Part shown: piece by piece, positions 45,023-52,970 of the stretch
Layout: every line of letters begins with the position of its first letter
How positions within the stretch are numbered: the first letter of the stretch is position 1
NCBI RefSeq assembly: GCF_018403685.1
Contig: NZ_BOVK01000001.1
Location: forward strand, 1-64,000
Direction of reading: 5' to 3'
Length of the DNA stretch: 64,000 bases
Source: Xylanibacillus composti
GTDB lineage: Bacteria; Bacillota; Bacilli; Paenibacillales; K13
Notes under the pieces: generated by a model
Told to the model about the DNA's origin: nothing
The model's database searches: none
The model's input: the letters and a program-made list of their open reading frames with translations, nothing else
Position numbers and translations under genes: made by a program

Positions 45023-46731
45023 CCCCTGTCTCCTTTCTGTACATGTCTGTATCCCTTGATCTCCATAGCTGTGATTAAATCCTCGACCATCTGGAAGAGC
45101 GATAGCAGCAAGGGAATAACGAAAACATGGACATCTTGAAATCTGATCTTTCCGGGCTTGACGGGCTTTTTGCCGCGGGCGGCTGTAATGACGGAAAATC
45201 GCTGCGTTTCATCCACGATCAGCGGAATAAAGCGAAGAATGAGCGCAGCGGACAACGAGATCATGTCAACCGGGAGGAAGCGTCTGCCCCAGGACAGCGC
45301 CCGATTCAAGCTCCGCTGCATCTCGGCGGTGCTGGTGGATAGCGTAAAGACGAAGCCTATGAGCGTAATAGCGAAAAATCGCGTCATTCGTCTTATCGTT
45401 AGCAGCGCATCCTCCACATTCAACATGGATGTCCAATCGCCCGCAGTCAATTGCAAGCCCGAAATGGCTCCTGTGATCAAGATAAAATAAATGAGCGGCC
45501 GACTTAAGCGGAATCCCTTCAGTGCGTCTTGCTTCTCCAGAAGCAGAAACGAGCCAAAGGCCAGCAAAAGCGCAATCCCCGTTCCCCACCATCCCTGCAG
45601 CAGCAGAATGAGTACCGACAAGCCTGTGTAGGACAGCCACTTCAGTCCTGCCCGCTGCCGGTAAATCCACCTGCGTTCAGACAGTTCTTCTGCACGGCAG
45701 ATTTCTTGCGTTCCATGGGAGCCAGCCTGCTTATTTCCCGCATCAGAGTCATGGTGCCTTGGCGCAGCTGGCAGTTTCGAGACAGGCTCGCCTGCTTGCA
45801 CGTCCTTCCAGCCCGGATCATCCTGCCGTGATCCTGTGTGACACTCTGCCTGCTCTTGACCAGCAGCGCTTTCCGGTACGGCCGAATGGCTGTTCACACA
45901 CGACAGCACAATCCTTTCAGCCAACTCTTCCGGCGAATAGAGCTTGCTTTCAACAGAAATCCCTGCTTGCTGCAACGCATAAGCCGCCTGCAGCGAAGCG
46001 GGGCAGCCAACGCCAGAGCGCTGCAGCAGCTCCGGCTGGTCCAGCAATGCGCTTGGCGGCAGGTCGGCAAGAAGTCTGCCCTGAGCGATCACCAGCACGC
46101 GATCGGCAATCGGCAGAAACGCTTCCCAATCGTGAGTGGCCATGATGATGCTGCGGGTTTGCTTCCACTCAACCAAGCGATCCTTCAACTGCCGAAGCGA
46201 AGGACCGTCCAGACCAGCCGAAGGCTCATCCAACAGCAGCCATGGCGTACGCGCTGAGATCGTCGTTGCAACCGCCAGACGCCGCTTTTGGCCACCGCTC
46301 AACGCAAACGGCGATGCCTCCAGCGAGAGATTGGCCAATTGCAGCTCGCGCAGCGCTTCCGTGCTGCGTTGAAATCTCTCCGTGCGCTTATAGCCATAGG
46401 GCTTAAGCGAATAAGAAAATTCGCCGCCAATGCTAGAAGCGAACAATTGATGCTCAGGAAACTGGAAGGCGACTGCATGACGCATCATGACAGCTCGGTT
46501 CACCTTGCCTGGATTGAACCAAAGCGGCTCGCCGTCATAGAGAATGCGGCCCGCATCAAGCTCAGCGAGTCCTGCCAGAGCGCGAAGCACCGTTGTTTTG
46601 CCTGAGCCGGATGGACCGATGAGCAAGGTAAGTGAATGTTCTTCCAAGTGAAAGCTGATTCCATCCACAATAGGTTTGCCCGGTGTCTCCTTGCGGCCGC
46701 CGACACGCAGCTGTTCAACGATTAACGACAT
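45019..46731 (-). CDS. ECF transporter fusion: EcfA-type ATPase joined to EcfT-type membrane component
   Basis: A 570-residue natural fusion. Residues about 1-260 are a CbiO-like ATPase: Walker A GPSGSGKT, Q-loop AFQFPEHQLF, signature LSGGQKRRLAV, Walker B WLLLDEPSAGLD, switch His in MATHDWEAF. A polar linker of about 95 residues follows (260-355; rich in Glu, Gln, Ser). Residues about 360-565 are a CbiQ/EcfT T-component with four to five membrane segments and coupling-helix Ala-Arg-Gly in VITAARGKKP. The ATG lies inside the end of the preceding ecfA gene (10-base overlap) with no clear ribosome site, so coupling is likely. With the other ATPase and divergent BioY it makes a biotin ECF transporter. 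Confidence 0.92.
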   Translation of the reverse strand: MSLIVEQLRVGGRKETPGKPIVDGISFHLEEHSLTLLIGPSGSGKTTVLRALAGLAELDAGRILYDGEPLWFNPGKVNRAVMMRHAVAFQFPEHQLFASSIGGEFSYSLKPYGYKRTERFQRSTEALRELQLANLSLEASPFALSGGQKRRLAVATTISARTPWLLLDEPSAGLDGPSLRQLKDRLVEWKQTRSIIMATHDWEAFLPIADRVLVIAQGRLLADLPPSALLDQPELLQRSGVGCPASLQAAYALQQAGISVESKLYSPEELAERIVLSCVNSHSAVPESAAGQEQAECHTGSRQDDPGWKDVQAGEPVSKLPAAPRHHDSDAGNKQAGSHGTQEICRAEELSERRWIYRQRAGLKWLSYTGLSVLILLLQGWWGTGIALLLAFGSFLLLEKQDALKGFRLSRPLIYFILITGAISGLQLTAGDWTSMLNVEDALLTIRRMTRFFAITLIGFVFTLSTSTAEMQRSLNRALSWGRRFLPVDMISLSAALILRFIPLIVDETQRFSVITAARGKKPVKPGKIRFQDVHVFVIPLLLSLFQMVEDLITAMEIKGYRHVQKGDRG

Positions 46732-47552
46732 AGTCCGGCAGCGGCTTGCGCCAGTTCTTCGGGAAGCAGCGGCTGTGCACCCAAGGTCAAGCCTTTCCTT
46801 TCTAATTGTCGGGCTACTTGCACCACATAGGGCAGTTCCATGCCATATTGCTCGCAAGGGCTCGACTGCTCATTGAATGTCCCATAACAAAATTGACTTG
46901 TTGAGCCATCAAACGACAAAGTCCCCTGGTCGAGCACCAGTACCCGGTCTGCGTGGACAAGCTCCTCGGCACGATGCGTAATCCATACAATGGTTTTTCC
47001 CATCCGATGCAAACGGCGAATAAGGGTCAGTACATGTTCCCGCGATGCGGGATCCAGCATCGAAGTCACTTCGTCCAGGACAAGCACTTCTGCATCCAGC
47101 GCCAAACAGCAGACGATATTGAGCAGCTGCTTTTGCCCTCCGGAAAGCTGACGAACAGGCGTATGGAACGGCAGCTGCAAATCTGCCTCCTCCCATGCAG
47201 CTTGGATTTGCTCCATGCGAGATGGGGATTTATCTGCGGTTTGCCCGCGGCTAAGAGACAGCATCAACTCTTCCTCGACTGTGTCGCCAAGCAGCTGCGT
47301 TTCCGGGTTTTGCAGCACGATATGTACGGCGATATTGTCTGCAATGGATATGCTGCCGCCGCGGATTGAAATTAATCCAGCAATCGCTCGGGCAAGCGTG
47401 CTCTTCCCGCTGCCGTTCGAGCCCGCAATGGCAGTCCACGACCCCTCTGGCAAAGTAAAGCTGATATTTTCGAGTACATTCTTCTCCGTTGTTCCATCCT
47501 GCTGAGATACGGTTAATCCTGTTACCGTAATAATAGATTCTTTCTTTTTCAT
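46722..47552 (-). CDS. ECF transporter ATPase (EcfA/BioM-like)
   Basis: A 276-residue cytoplasmic ATPase. Walker A AGSNGSGKST, Q-loop IVLQNPETQLLGDTVEEE (typical of ECF ATPases), signature LSGGQKQLLNI, Walker B VLVLDEVTSMLD, switch His in WITHRAEE. The Walker B Glu is kept. It should pair with the ATPase half of the fusion protein. The ATG at 47552 follows a weak GGGTAGACAAA site; it is the first gene of the operon whose promoter region carries the BirA-like operator. Confidence 0.93.
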   Translation of the reverse strand: MKKKESIITVTGLTVSQQDGTTEKNVLENISFTLPEGSWTAIAGSNGSGKSTLARAIAGLISIRGGSISIADNIAVHIVLQNPETQLLGDTVEEELMLSLSRGQTADKSPSRMEQIQAAWEEADLQLPFHTPVRQLSGGQKQLLNIVCCLALDAEVLVLDEVTSMLDPASREHVLTLIRRLHRMGKTIVWITHRAEELVHADRVLVLDQGTLSFDGSTSQFCYGTFNEQSSPCEQYGMELPYVVQVARQLERKGLTLGAQPLLPEELAQAAAGLCR

Positions 47553-47592
47553 TTTGTCTACCCATTTCCAAATTTTTATGCTAAAATGCCAA

Positions 47593-47626
47593 TTGTCAAC
47601 CTCCACCCTTTGCTTTCGGTTGACAT
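47593..47626. promoter_or_regulatory. BirA-type biotin operator between the ecf operon and bioY
   Basis: TTGTCAACC (47593-47601), 16 bases, GGTTGACAT (47618-47626): near-perfect inverted repeat matching the BirA pattern (TTGTWAACC-N14/16-GGTTWACAA). Each arm contains TTGACA reading outward, which can serve as the -35 box: 47620-47625 for plus-strand bioY and 47598-47593 for the minus-strand ecf operon. The matching -10 boxes are weak (TATCAA; TAAAAA/AAAATT). One operator would thus shut both divergent promoters when biotin is plentiful. Confidence 0.85.
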
Positions 47627-47665
47627 TTACAGGACTACTATATCAAAAAGTAAGGGGAGAAAGCA

Positions 47666-48265
47666 ATGTTCAAGCTTACAGTGCGCGGAGTCGCTTTCAG
47701 TGCGCTATTCGCAGCATTGGTCGTTGTCTTCGGTTTTGTCAGCATTCCACTAGGATTTACACCGGTTCCTATCACTTTGCAAACATTGGCTGTCATGCTG
47801 GCAGGCGGACTACTGGGGGCTGCATACGGGTTTTTCAGCATGTTTATGGTCGTTGTGTTGACTGCTGTTGGTTTCCCGCTGCTTCATGGAGAAGGGGGCA
47901 TCAGCGTGCTCCTTGGCCCGACCGGCGGATACGTATGGATGTGGCCCATTGCTGCGCTGCTCATCGGATGGCTCGCACAACGGCTTCGCACGAATAGCGT
48001 AATTTCTGTCATCTCGATTTTTCTGGCCATGGAGGTTTTTGGTTCCCTTCTGCTGTATGTCACCGGCGTCCCTTGGCTTGGTTATGTTGCCAATTTATCG
48101 CTTGCTGAAGCTATGGTTGCCGGCTGCTATCCTTACTTGCTAGGCGATGCTATTAAAGCGGTAGCTGCCACGGTCATCACTGTATCCGTCAGACGGCTGT
48201 ATCCGATTCAACGCTTGACCGGAATCGACTTCTCAACACCAGCCAGGTCACGTTCCTTGAATTAA
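47666..48265 (+). CDS. bioY: Biotin transporter BioY, substrate-specific S component
   Basis: A 199-residue membrane protein with six hydrophobic segments. BioY signatures are visible: FTPVPITLQTLAVMLAGGLLGAAYGFFSMFMVVVLTAVGFPLLHGEGGI and LLGPTGGYVWMWPIAALLIGWL, which contain the biotin-binding loops. AAGGGGAGAAAGCA precedes the ATG. It is the capture subunit for the ECF module encoded divergently, under a shared BirA-like operator. Confidence 0.96.
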   Translation: MFKLTVRGVAFSALFAALVVVFGFVSIPLGFTPVPITLQTLAVMLAGGLLGAAYGFFSMFMVVVLTAVGFPLLHGEGGISVLLGPTGGYVWMWPIAALLIGWLAQRLRTNSVISVISIFLAMEVFGSLLLYVTGVPWLGYVANLSLAEAMVAGCYPYLLGDAIKAVAATVITVSVRRLYPIQRLTGIDFSTPARSRSLN

Positions 48266-48300
48266 GGATTGCGAGAGACCTGTTCCACTTCTCAACATGC

Positions 48301-48346
48301 AAAACGACCCTCATCCCAACCATTAGGGACAAGGGTCGTTTTTTTT
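48301..48346. terminator. Bidirectional terminator between bioY and the epimerase gene
   Basis: AAAACGACCC / GGGTCGTTTT stem with T-runs on both strands. It ends both convergent genes. Confidence 0.9.
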
Positions 48347-48347
48347 G

Positions 48348-49202
48348 CTATACGTTCTGCTCTTCCTCCCGCCAGCTGAACTTTGCTTCAAAATTCAGCA
48401 GGCGCTTGGCCTTGCTGCAGTCCTGGAAGCTTTGGAAGCCCTGGATCGGCTTCCTCAGTTCGGTATTGGGGAAGTATCGGGCAATCAAATCCTCGGAGCG
48501 CACGATGGCGCGCGTCTCATGCGAAGCAATCGTAATAATTTCGTGTCCGGGAATATCCGCCTCTACCGCGAGTCGAAACGCGCGGGCACAATCCCGAACA
48601 TCAATGTAGGTCCACAAATTATCGGTAACGCCTCGTTCTGGATTGTGCAAATCATGAATGAACCAATCTGCTTTATAAATTTCCGTATTGAGGACGGCGC
48701 TGATTCGCAGCGATAGGATGGACATCCCGAAGCGCTTGGCCATTCCTTCTGCGATTTGCTCGCCGACCAGCTTGGACAATCCGTAGCAGTTGTCCGGCGC
48801 AGTAGGGTGGTCTTCATCCAACGGCAAATACGCCGGGCTCGTCAGTTGATGGCTGAACGTAATGCCAAGCGCGCAATCGCTAGAAGCGATCACAAGCTTG
48901 GGTAAATTCAAGTTTCCGGCAGCAAGGGCTGCATTGAATACACCAGTGGTGTTTGTTTGGAATACTCGGGTTTCATCATCCTGGAGCGGGTTCGGAATTC
49001 CTGCCAGATGTATGATGGCATCGCATCCCTGAAATGCTTGGAACAGCTGATCATATACCGTTATGTCAGCTACACGGTTTTCCGCCGGCGATTCTGCCCA
49101 TGGTTCCATAGTTATGGCTACAACTTCATGTTGATGGTTCAGGAGCTCATTGACAACGTATTGACCTACGCGTCCTTCCGCCCCGGTTACGCCGATTTTC
49201 AT
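48348..49202 (-). CDS. NAD(P)-dependent epimerase/dehydratase family protein
   Basis: A 284-residue extended-SDR protein. The Rossmann motif is GVTGAEGRVGQYVV (TGxxGxxG); AIIHLAGIP, catalytic Ser in VIASSDCALG and Tyr/Lys in CYGLSKLVGEQ follow. It resembles uronate dehydrogenases and related NAD-dependent sugar enzymes (YIDVRDCARAFRLAVE). The substrate cannot be fixed. It stands alone, convergent with bioY. Confidence 0.9.
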   Translation of the reverse strand: MKIGVTGAEGRVGQYVVNELLNHQHEVVAITMEPWAESPAENRVADITVYDQLFQAFQGCDAIIHLAGIPNPLQDDETRVFQTNTTGVFNAALAAGNLNLPKLVIASSDCALGITFSHQLTSPAYLPLDEDHPTAPDNCYGLSKLVGEQIAEGMAKRFGMSILSLRISAVLNTEIYKADWFIHDLHNPERGVTDNLWTYIDVRDCARAFRLAVEADIPGHEIITIASHETRAIVRSEDLIARYFPNTELRKPIQGFQSFQDCSKAKRLLNFEAKFSWREEEQNV

Positions 49203-49482
49203 AGATGTCTCACCTCAGATTCTGATATGCCTGTCCATTGCCTATGTAATATACCTCATAAAAGGGATGCGCAACAAGAGCTCAAGTTCTACAAAGGGAA
49301 AGCAGATTCCTGTTTCCGAACATCAAGATCATAAATTTCTCCCCTGGTTGCGCCAATCCTTTCCTGTTTCAGGACTGGAGATGTCAGAAAAAAAACGTTA
49401 TGAATGGCTGAATTGAAGGAGAACAAATAGCCCTTCGCTATCCGAAGGGCCCGCAGATTTTTATTGCAGCCTGTATGGTCAG
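49203..49482. other. 280-base intergenic region, terminator of the SGNH hydrolase at its right end
   Basis: No gene supported. A minus-strand stem GCCCTTCG-GATAG-CGAAGGGC at 49430-49450, followed by TATTTGTT, is a probable terminator of the SGNH hydrolase gene. The rest shows no aptamer or strong repeat. Confidence 0.5.
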
Positions 49483-50151
49483 TCAGCGTCCACCTTTGTT
49501 GAAGCCAGCTCCCCTTTCTAACGGGCCAAACCCGCAAGCGGCCATTTGCTCTGCCATCGTGCGGTAACCATTTGCGTTGGGATGAATGCAGTCCTCGGAC
49601 AGCAGCTGATGCTCTTGTCCGAGGAAGGACGTATACATGTCCGCGATAACTAAATTAGGCAGACTGAATTGACGGAGCATCTTATTGTACATTTGCACCC
49701 AGAAGACGGATTCCGAAAAGGCGGGGACTGGATTGTACAGGTCCGCTACACGCAGCAAGTAGGGTTTTGCAGATGAAAGCTTACAAGCTTGTATCACATC
49801 GAACATTTCCGCAAACACGGTTCTGCATGCTTTCACCGCCTGCTTCAGCACGTTTCGGTCGCCTTGCGAAACAAATTGATCGGCTGCCTGCAGCATGTCG
49901 TTTCCCCCGGCTGTGATTGTGATGATTTGCGCTTCCTTCAAAGAAGCTTGTATGGAAGGATCGGTCTTTATAGACTGAAGGATTTCCATGGCCTTGAAAC
50001 CGTTGACGCCATGATTTTCTGCATGGACGGGGGCTGATAGACGCGATTCTGCCAAAGAACGGAATTGTTCTACGAAGCCAAGCCAAGGATGCACGCCGTA
50101 CCCAACCGTAAGAGAATCGCCTAGCGCCAAGTAATGGATGCTTTCACCCAT
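49483..50151 (-). CDS. SGNH/GDSL-family hydrolase
   Basis: A 222-residue esterase/lipase-type enzyme. The four SGNH blocks are present: Ser in ALGDSLTVGYG, Gly in HGVNGFKA, Asn in TAGGNDML, and Asp/His in EDCIHPNANGYRTMAE. No signal peptide is visible, so it acts in the cytoplasm unless exported otherwise. AGGAGG is 8 bases before the ATG. Substrate unknown; lysophospholipid or carbohydrate esters are typical. Confidence 0.93.
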   Translation of the reverse strand: MGESIHYLALGDSLTVGYGVHPWLGFVEQFRSLAESRLSAPVHAENHGVNGFKAMEILQSIKTDPSIQASLKEAQIITITAGGNDMLQAADQFVSQGDRNVLKQAVKACRTVFAEMFDVIQACKLSSAKPYLLRVADLYNPVPAFSESVFWVQMYNKMLRQFSLPNLVIADMYTSFLGQEHQLLSEDCIHPNANGYRTMAEQMAACGFGPLERGAGFNKGGR

Positions 50152-50286
50152 GTGCCGCCCCTCCTCTTTTAGAGCATTACTGTATATCTGTATGATAGTC
50201 TTTAGACGGAAAATGTCTGAAATCGTCTGTCACTGCTTGTCTTTTTTGACACAGGTTATTCCGGCTGGATGCTGAAGAAACACAAA

Positions 50287-50328
50287 GAAAAACGCCGCCG
50301 CATCCGTCCAATGGAAACTGGACGGATG
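50287..50328 (-). terminator. Terminator retained downstream of the VOC gene relic
   Basis: Minus-strand stem CATCCGTCCA / TGGACGGATG (10 bases), then GCGGCGGCGTTTTT. It lies 47 bases after the stop of the gene relic and has kept its shape. Confidence 0.7.
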
Positions 50329-50374
50329 TAAAAGGCGCAACATTCAGCTGCATAGATTAAGCGTGCGACTCTTC

Positions 50375-50464
50375 TTATTTTGACGCAGTTAACGCATTCA
50401 GTTCTATCCTGTTTCCTTCCGGATCTGAGATAAATACTTGATGCCAGCCTGTAATGCTGTCCGC
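50375..50464 (-). pseudogene. Relic of a VOC (glyoxalase/bleomycin-resistance) family gene, C-terminal 29 codons
   Basis: The minus-strand frame reads ADSITGWHQVFISDPEGNR-IELNALTASK then TAA. HQVFISDPEGNRIEL is the typical last beta-strand of vicinal-oxygen-chelate proteins, with the metal-ligand Glu in IEL. Upstream the frame hits a stop (TAA) at once and the sequence turns into AT-rich filler, so the N-terminal three quarters are gone. A proper terminator remains downstream. This looks like a deletion remnant. Confidence 0.8.
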
Positions 50465-50510
50465 TTAATTAATTATATTAAATATAAATATTGATAAATA
50501 TTAGGGTTGT

Positions 50511-50541
50511 GGAAAAGGACCCCTCCTGGCGATCCTTTTCC
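50511..50541. other. Hairpin downstream of the 60-residue ORF
   Basis: GGAAAAGGA / TCCTTTTCC 9-base stem, 15 bases past the stop codon at 50556. No U-tract follows on either strand, so it is a weak terminator or RNA-stability element. Confidence 0.4.
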
Positions 50542-50555
50542 AAACTTGCTTCTTC

Positions 50556-50738
50556 TCAGCTCTGGTTTCTGTGTCTAAGAGCGGCATTATCGATATCAAT
50601 GAACGGATCCGTATCCGCTTCTTGCGAAGGATCGCCGTAAAATATGCGGTCCATTTCGATGTTCGCCCGCTCTGTATCAGTAAGCTCAGCAGAGCTTCGC
50701 TCACGTTCGCCGGCAGCTTCTTCAGATTCCCTTTTCAT
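50556..50738 (-). CDS. Small hypothetical acidic protein, 60 residues
   Basis: I do not recognise this protein. It is hydrophilic and acidic (EEAAGERERSSAELTDTERANIEMDRIFYGDPSQEADTDPFIDIDNAAL), probably disordered with one helix. GGGAGGACGAATAAAGTA precedes the ATG, giving a somewhat long spacing of 12 bases. The hairpin downstream and the lack of any overlapping gene support it as a real but minor gene. Confidence 0.45.
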   Translation of the reverse strand: MKRESEEAAGERERSSAELTDTERANIEMDRIFYGDPSQEADTDPFIDIDNAALRHRNQS

Positions 50739-50919
50739 TACTTTATTCGTCCTCCCTTCTCCGGTTTTGGGATAGCGTCCCCGTCTTTAATTGAAACTAT
50801 CCAGGCGCTCCCTGCATTTCCGAATTACCATTATTTTAGCGCCCCAATCTCCTGTTTTCTCTTGTATACTAACAGACAAGAACGCTTCGTTTCATACATA
50901 GGAATTGGAGGATATGTAG

Positions 50920-51033
50920 ATGAAAATTGTAGTAGTCAGAAGAAGAGTCATTCCGAAAAAAGAAGAATTCCTGCAAATACTGGAGAAGATCAAAGAAGAG
51001 CACAAAACGGAGAATGGCAGAGAGATTAATTAG
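50920..51033 (+). CDS. Small basic hypothetical protein, 37 residues
   Basis: ATG 50920 is preceded by TTGGAGGATATGTAG, an excellent ribosome site. The product is MKIVVVRRRVIPKKEEF and on to EKIKEEHKTENGREIN: a basic N terminus then a charged amphipathic helix. TGTATACTA near 50863 is a good extended -10 box, though the -35 is poor. The last four bases overlap the end of the convergent sigma-like gene. Family unknown. Confidence 0.6.
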   Translation: MKIVVVRRRVIPKKEEFLQILEKIKEEHKTENGREIN

Positions 51034-51290
51034 GAAACATGCTGACATTGTTTGCGCAGCAGGCATTGCTTGCGCGCTTCCAAGGCATGACGAATGACAC
51101 ACTGCTTCATATGCGCGCGCTGCTCCATTTCCCCCATGGAGAAGAAAGCGTCATTTTTGTAAATTTGGATGAAAGCTTGAGACACTGCTTCAATTGCTAG
51201 CTCTTCCTTTTCCAGCAAGTAATAGGAAATTTGAAAGCAGTAGGTTTCATAATGACGCAATGCTGCCGTTTTATCTATCGTAGCTTGCAA
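51030..51290 (-). CDS. Hypothetical protein with sigma-70 region 2-like sequence, 86 residues
   Basis: LRHYETYCFQISYYLLEKEELAIEAVSQAFIQIYKNDAFF resembles region 2 of ECF sigma factors (YxxYxxxVYRxAxxLLxDxxxAEDxxQExFLxxW), but no region 4 follows and the protein ends after a basic Cys-containing tail (RHALEARKQCLLRKQCQHVS). The TTG at 51290 is chosen since GGAAGGA is 9 bases upstream; the GTG at 51299 touches the ribosome site. It may be a truncated sigma factor or an unrelated helical protein. Confidence 0.55.
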   Translation of the reverse strand: MQATIDKTAALRHYETYCFQISYYLLEKEELAIEAVSQAFIQIYKNDAFFSMGEMEQRAHMKQCVIRHALEARKQCLLRKQCQHVS

Positions 51291-51445
51291 TCCGGACACT
51301 CCTTCCCAGCAATGACAATATCATCACTATATCGAAAATGATCACTCGCATATAGTGTCTATCGTCACATTTTCTGCAAAGGATTCTCCTTCTTGATATG
51401 ACTTTATTCACTAATCATGATGACTGTTCAATCAGTTCAAACGGT

Positions 51446-51501
51446 GAGGCCAGAGATGCTTGGCTAGCTGCGGCTAGCATGCAACCGCGGCCTCTTTTTT
51501 T
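51446..51501 (+). terminator. Plus-strand terminator with no obvious plus-strand gene
   Basis: GAGGCC...GCTAGC-TGCG-GCTAGC...GGCCTC with an internal loop, followed by TTTTTTT on the plus strand. It ends one base before the dGTPase stop. The U-tract is only on the plus strand, so it cannot be the normal dGTPase terminator. The nearest plus-strand ORF ends 413 bases earlier with a convergent gene between. Confidence 0.65.
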
Positions 51502-51502
51502 G

Positions 51503-52819
51503 TTAATCGCGTTCGTATATGGTGCCGGAACGTCCTGCGAACAGTTCCGCATATACTTTTTCCGCATACGAATCCGTCATCCCGGCGATATAATCGGCAA
51601 CAAGTCTCTCCCACGGCCATTTATCCTTGTGCCGTTCGTAGTTCTCGATCCAGTCAGGCGGGATAATCAGACGGCCGGTTTCCTGATCCTTGAAGCTGTC
51701 CCACAAACGGCGGATAATGATTTCGCTTCTTTTCTGCAGTCGCTGTACGCGAAAATCCTTGATCATCGTTACCCAAGCCAGCTTCTTCAATATTTCCATC
51801 GTTCGATGCAGGTCCAAATCGCGCTTTCCCTCACGAACGAATGTGATTTTTTTCCATCCTTTTTCCGTATCGTCGATAATCCCAACCTGGTTTGCGAACA
51901 AGCTTACCCACCGCGCCTTCATTTCCCTTCGTGCTCGGGATGCCTCTCGATCACACTGCGCATAGATATGTTGCCACTGCGCCAAGTAATGCTCGAGTAC
52001 CTGAATGACTTTCCCTCGGATATCGATCTGGTCCCATTCCATATCCGTATTTCCCTCATCGCACTCAATCTCCTGAATTAGTGCGCGAATCAGCCGTTCA
52101 TCCCCGAAAAAGACAGAGGTCATTTGGATTTTCCCTGCACGGATGCCATCCTCTATATCATGCGTGGAATAAGCGATATCATCGCATAAATCCATCAATT
52201 GTGCTTCCAACGTCGCACAGCCGTCCGGCATCTTCCAAGCTCTCCGAAGCGATGCGATTGCCTCCCACTCGCTTTCATAAACTCCTTTCAAGCGACCCGG
52301 CTCACTAAGTGAAAAAGGGTACTTGTTGATGGCAAGGAGTGCTGCGGCCGTCAAATCGAGTCCGCTTTCGCTGCCTGCTCTTTTCTCCAGGAACATCAGG
52401 ATGCGGAAATTTTGCGCATTCCCCTCGTAAGGGATGCCGTATGCCTCCATTAACAAGCTGTTCAACACTTCTTCTCCCTTATGTCCGAATGGCGGGTGAC
52501 CGAGATCATGGGCGAGTGCGGCGATTTCTACAACCTCTGGCTGCAGGATGAGTCCTGGGTGCAAGTTTGCGGAGAGGAACGGATAGGTCTTCCCTAACCG
52601 GCGGGCAACCTCTCTGGCAATTTGCGATACTTCCAGGGAATGCGTCAAGCGCGTTCGATAATAGTCCCCCGTACCGGCGCCAAAAACCTGTGACTTGCCC
52701 TGCAATCGCCGGAATGCCGGGGTTTGGATCAATCGCGCATAATCCTTCTCATATTCATCGCGCTCCTCGCTGGATTGCACGTTCTCCATGTCCAGGAGCC
52801 TGAATTTTCTAACGTTCAT
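51503..52819 (-). CDS. dGTPase-like HD-domain triphosphohydrolase
   Basis: A 438-residue deoxynucleoside triphosphate triphosphohydrolase of the dGTPase family, releasing triphosphate from dNTPs. HD-domain metal ligands are seen in TRLTHSLEVSQIAR, AHDLGHPPFGHKGE and LCDDIAYSTHDIEDG. RLQGKSQVFGAGTGDYYRTRLTHS is the family signature. The length fits the 430-450-residue class. GGGGGGACCT precedes the ATG. A palindrome between the -10 and -35 region suggests repression. Confidence 0.93.
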   Translation of the reverse strand: MNVRKFRLLDMENVQSSEERDEYEKDYARLIQTPAFRRLQGKSQVFGAGTGDYYRTRLTHSLEVSQIAREVARRLGKTYPFLSANLHPGLILQPEVVEIAALAHDLGHPPFGHKGEEVLNSLLMEAYGIPYEGNAQNFRILMFLEKRAGSESGLDLTAAALLAINKYPFSLSEPGRLKGVYESEWEAIASLRRAWKMPDGCATLEAQLMDLCDDIAYSTHDIEDGIRAGKIQMTSVFFGDERLIRALIQEIECDEGNTDMEWDQIDIRGKVIQVLEHYLAQWQHIYAQCDREASRARREMKARWVSLFANQVGIIDDTEKGWKKITFVREGKRDLDLHRTMEILKKLAWVTMIKDFRVQRLQKRSEIIIRRLWDSFKDQETGRLIIPPDWIENYERHKDKWPWERLVADYIAGMTDSYAEKVYAELFAGRSGTIYERD

Positions 52820-52854
52820 AGGTCCCCCCCTGCTTTCTTCTCATTCGTAATCCT

Positions 52855-52873
52855 ATTGTATCACGAATCGTGA
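52855..52873 (-). promoter_or_regulatory. dGTPase promoter -10 box with adjacent palindrome
   Basis: -10 TACAAT (52860-52855) preceded by TGA. TCACGA-A-TCGTGA (52861-52873), a perfect 13-base palindrome, occupies the spacer directly upstream. No good -35 hexamer is seen. A repressor bound there would block RNA polymerase. Confidence 0.5.
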
Positions 52874-52918
52874 CCGTGAAAAAAACAAGGCCTGACCTGA
52901 TTCCCATTGCCCTTATAA

Positions 52919-52956
52919 CAAAAAGGGCGCCTATGTACCATCCATAGACACCCCTT
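52919..52956 (-). terminator. Terminator of the YvgN-like aldo/keto reductase gene
   Basis: Minus-strand stem AGGGGTGTCTATG / CATAGGCGCCCT with a mismatch, followed by TTTTTGTT, 14 bases after the stop codon. Confidence 0.75.
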
Positions 52957-52970
52957 CGGTTAAAGCATGA

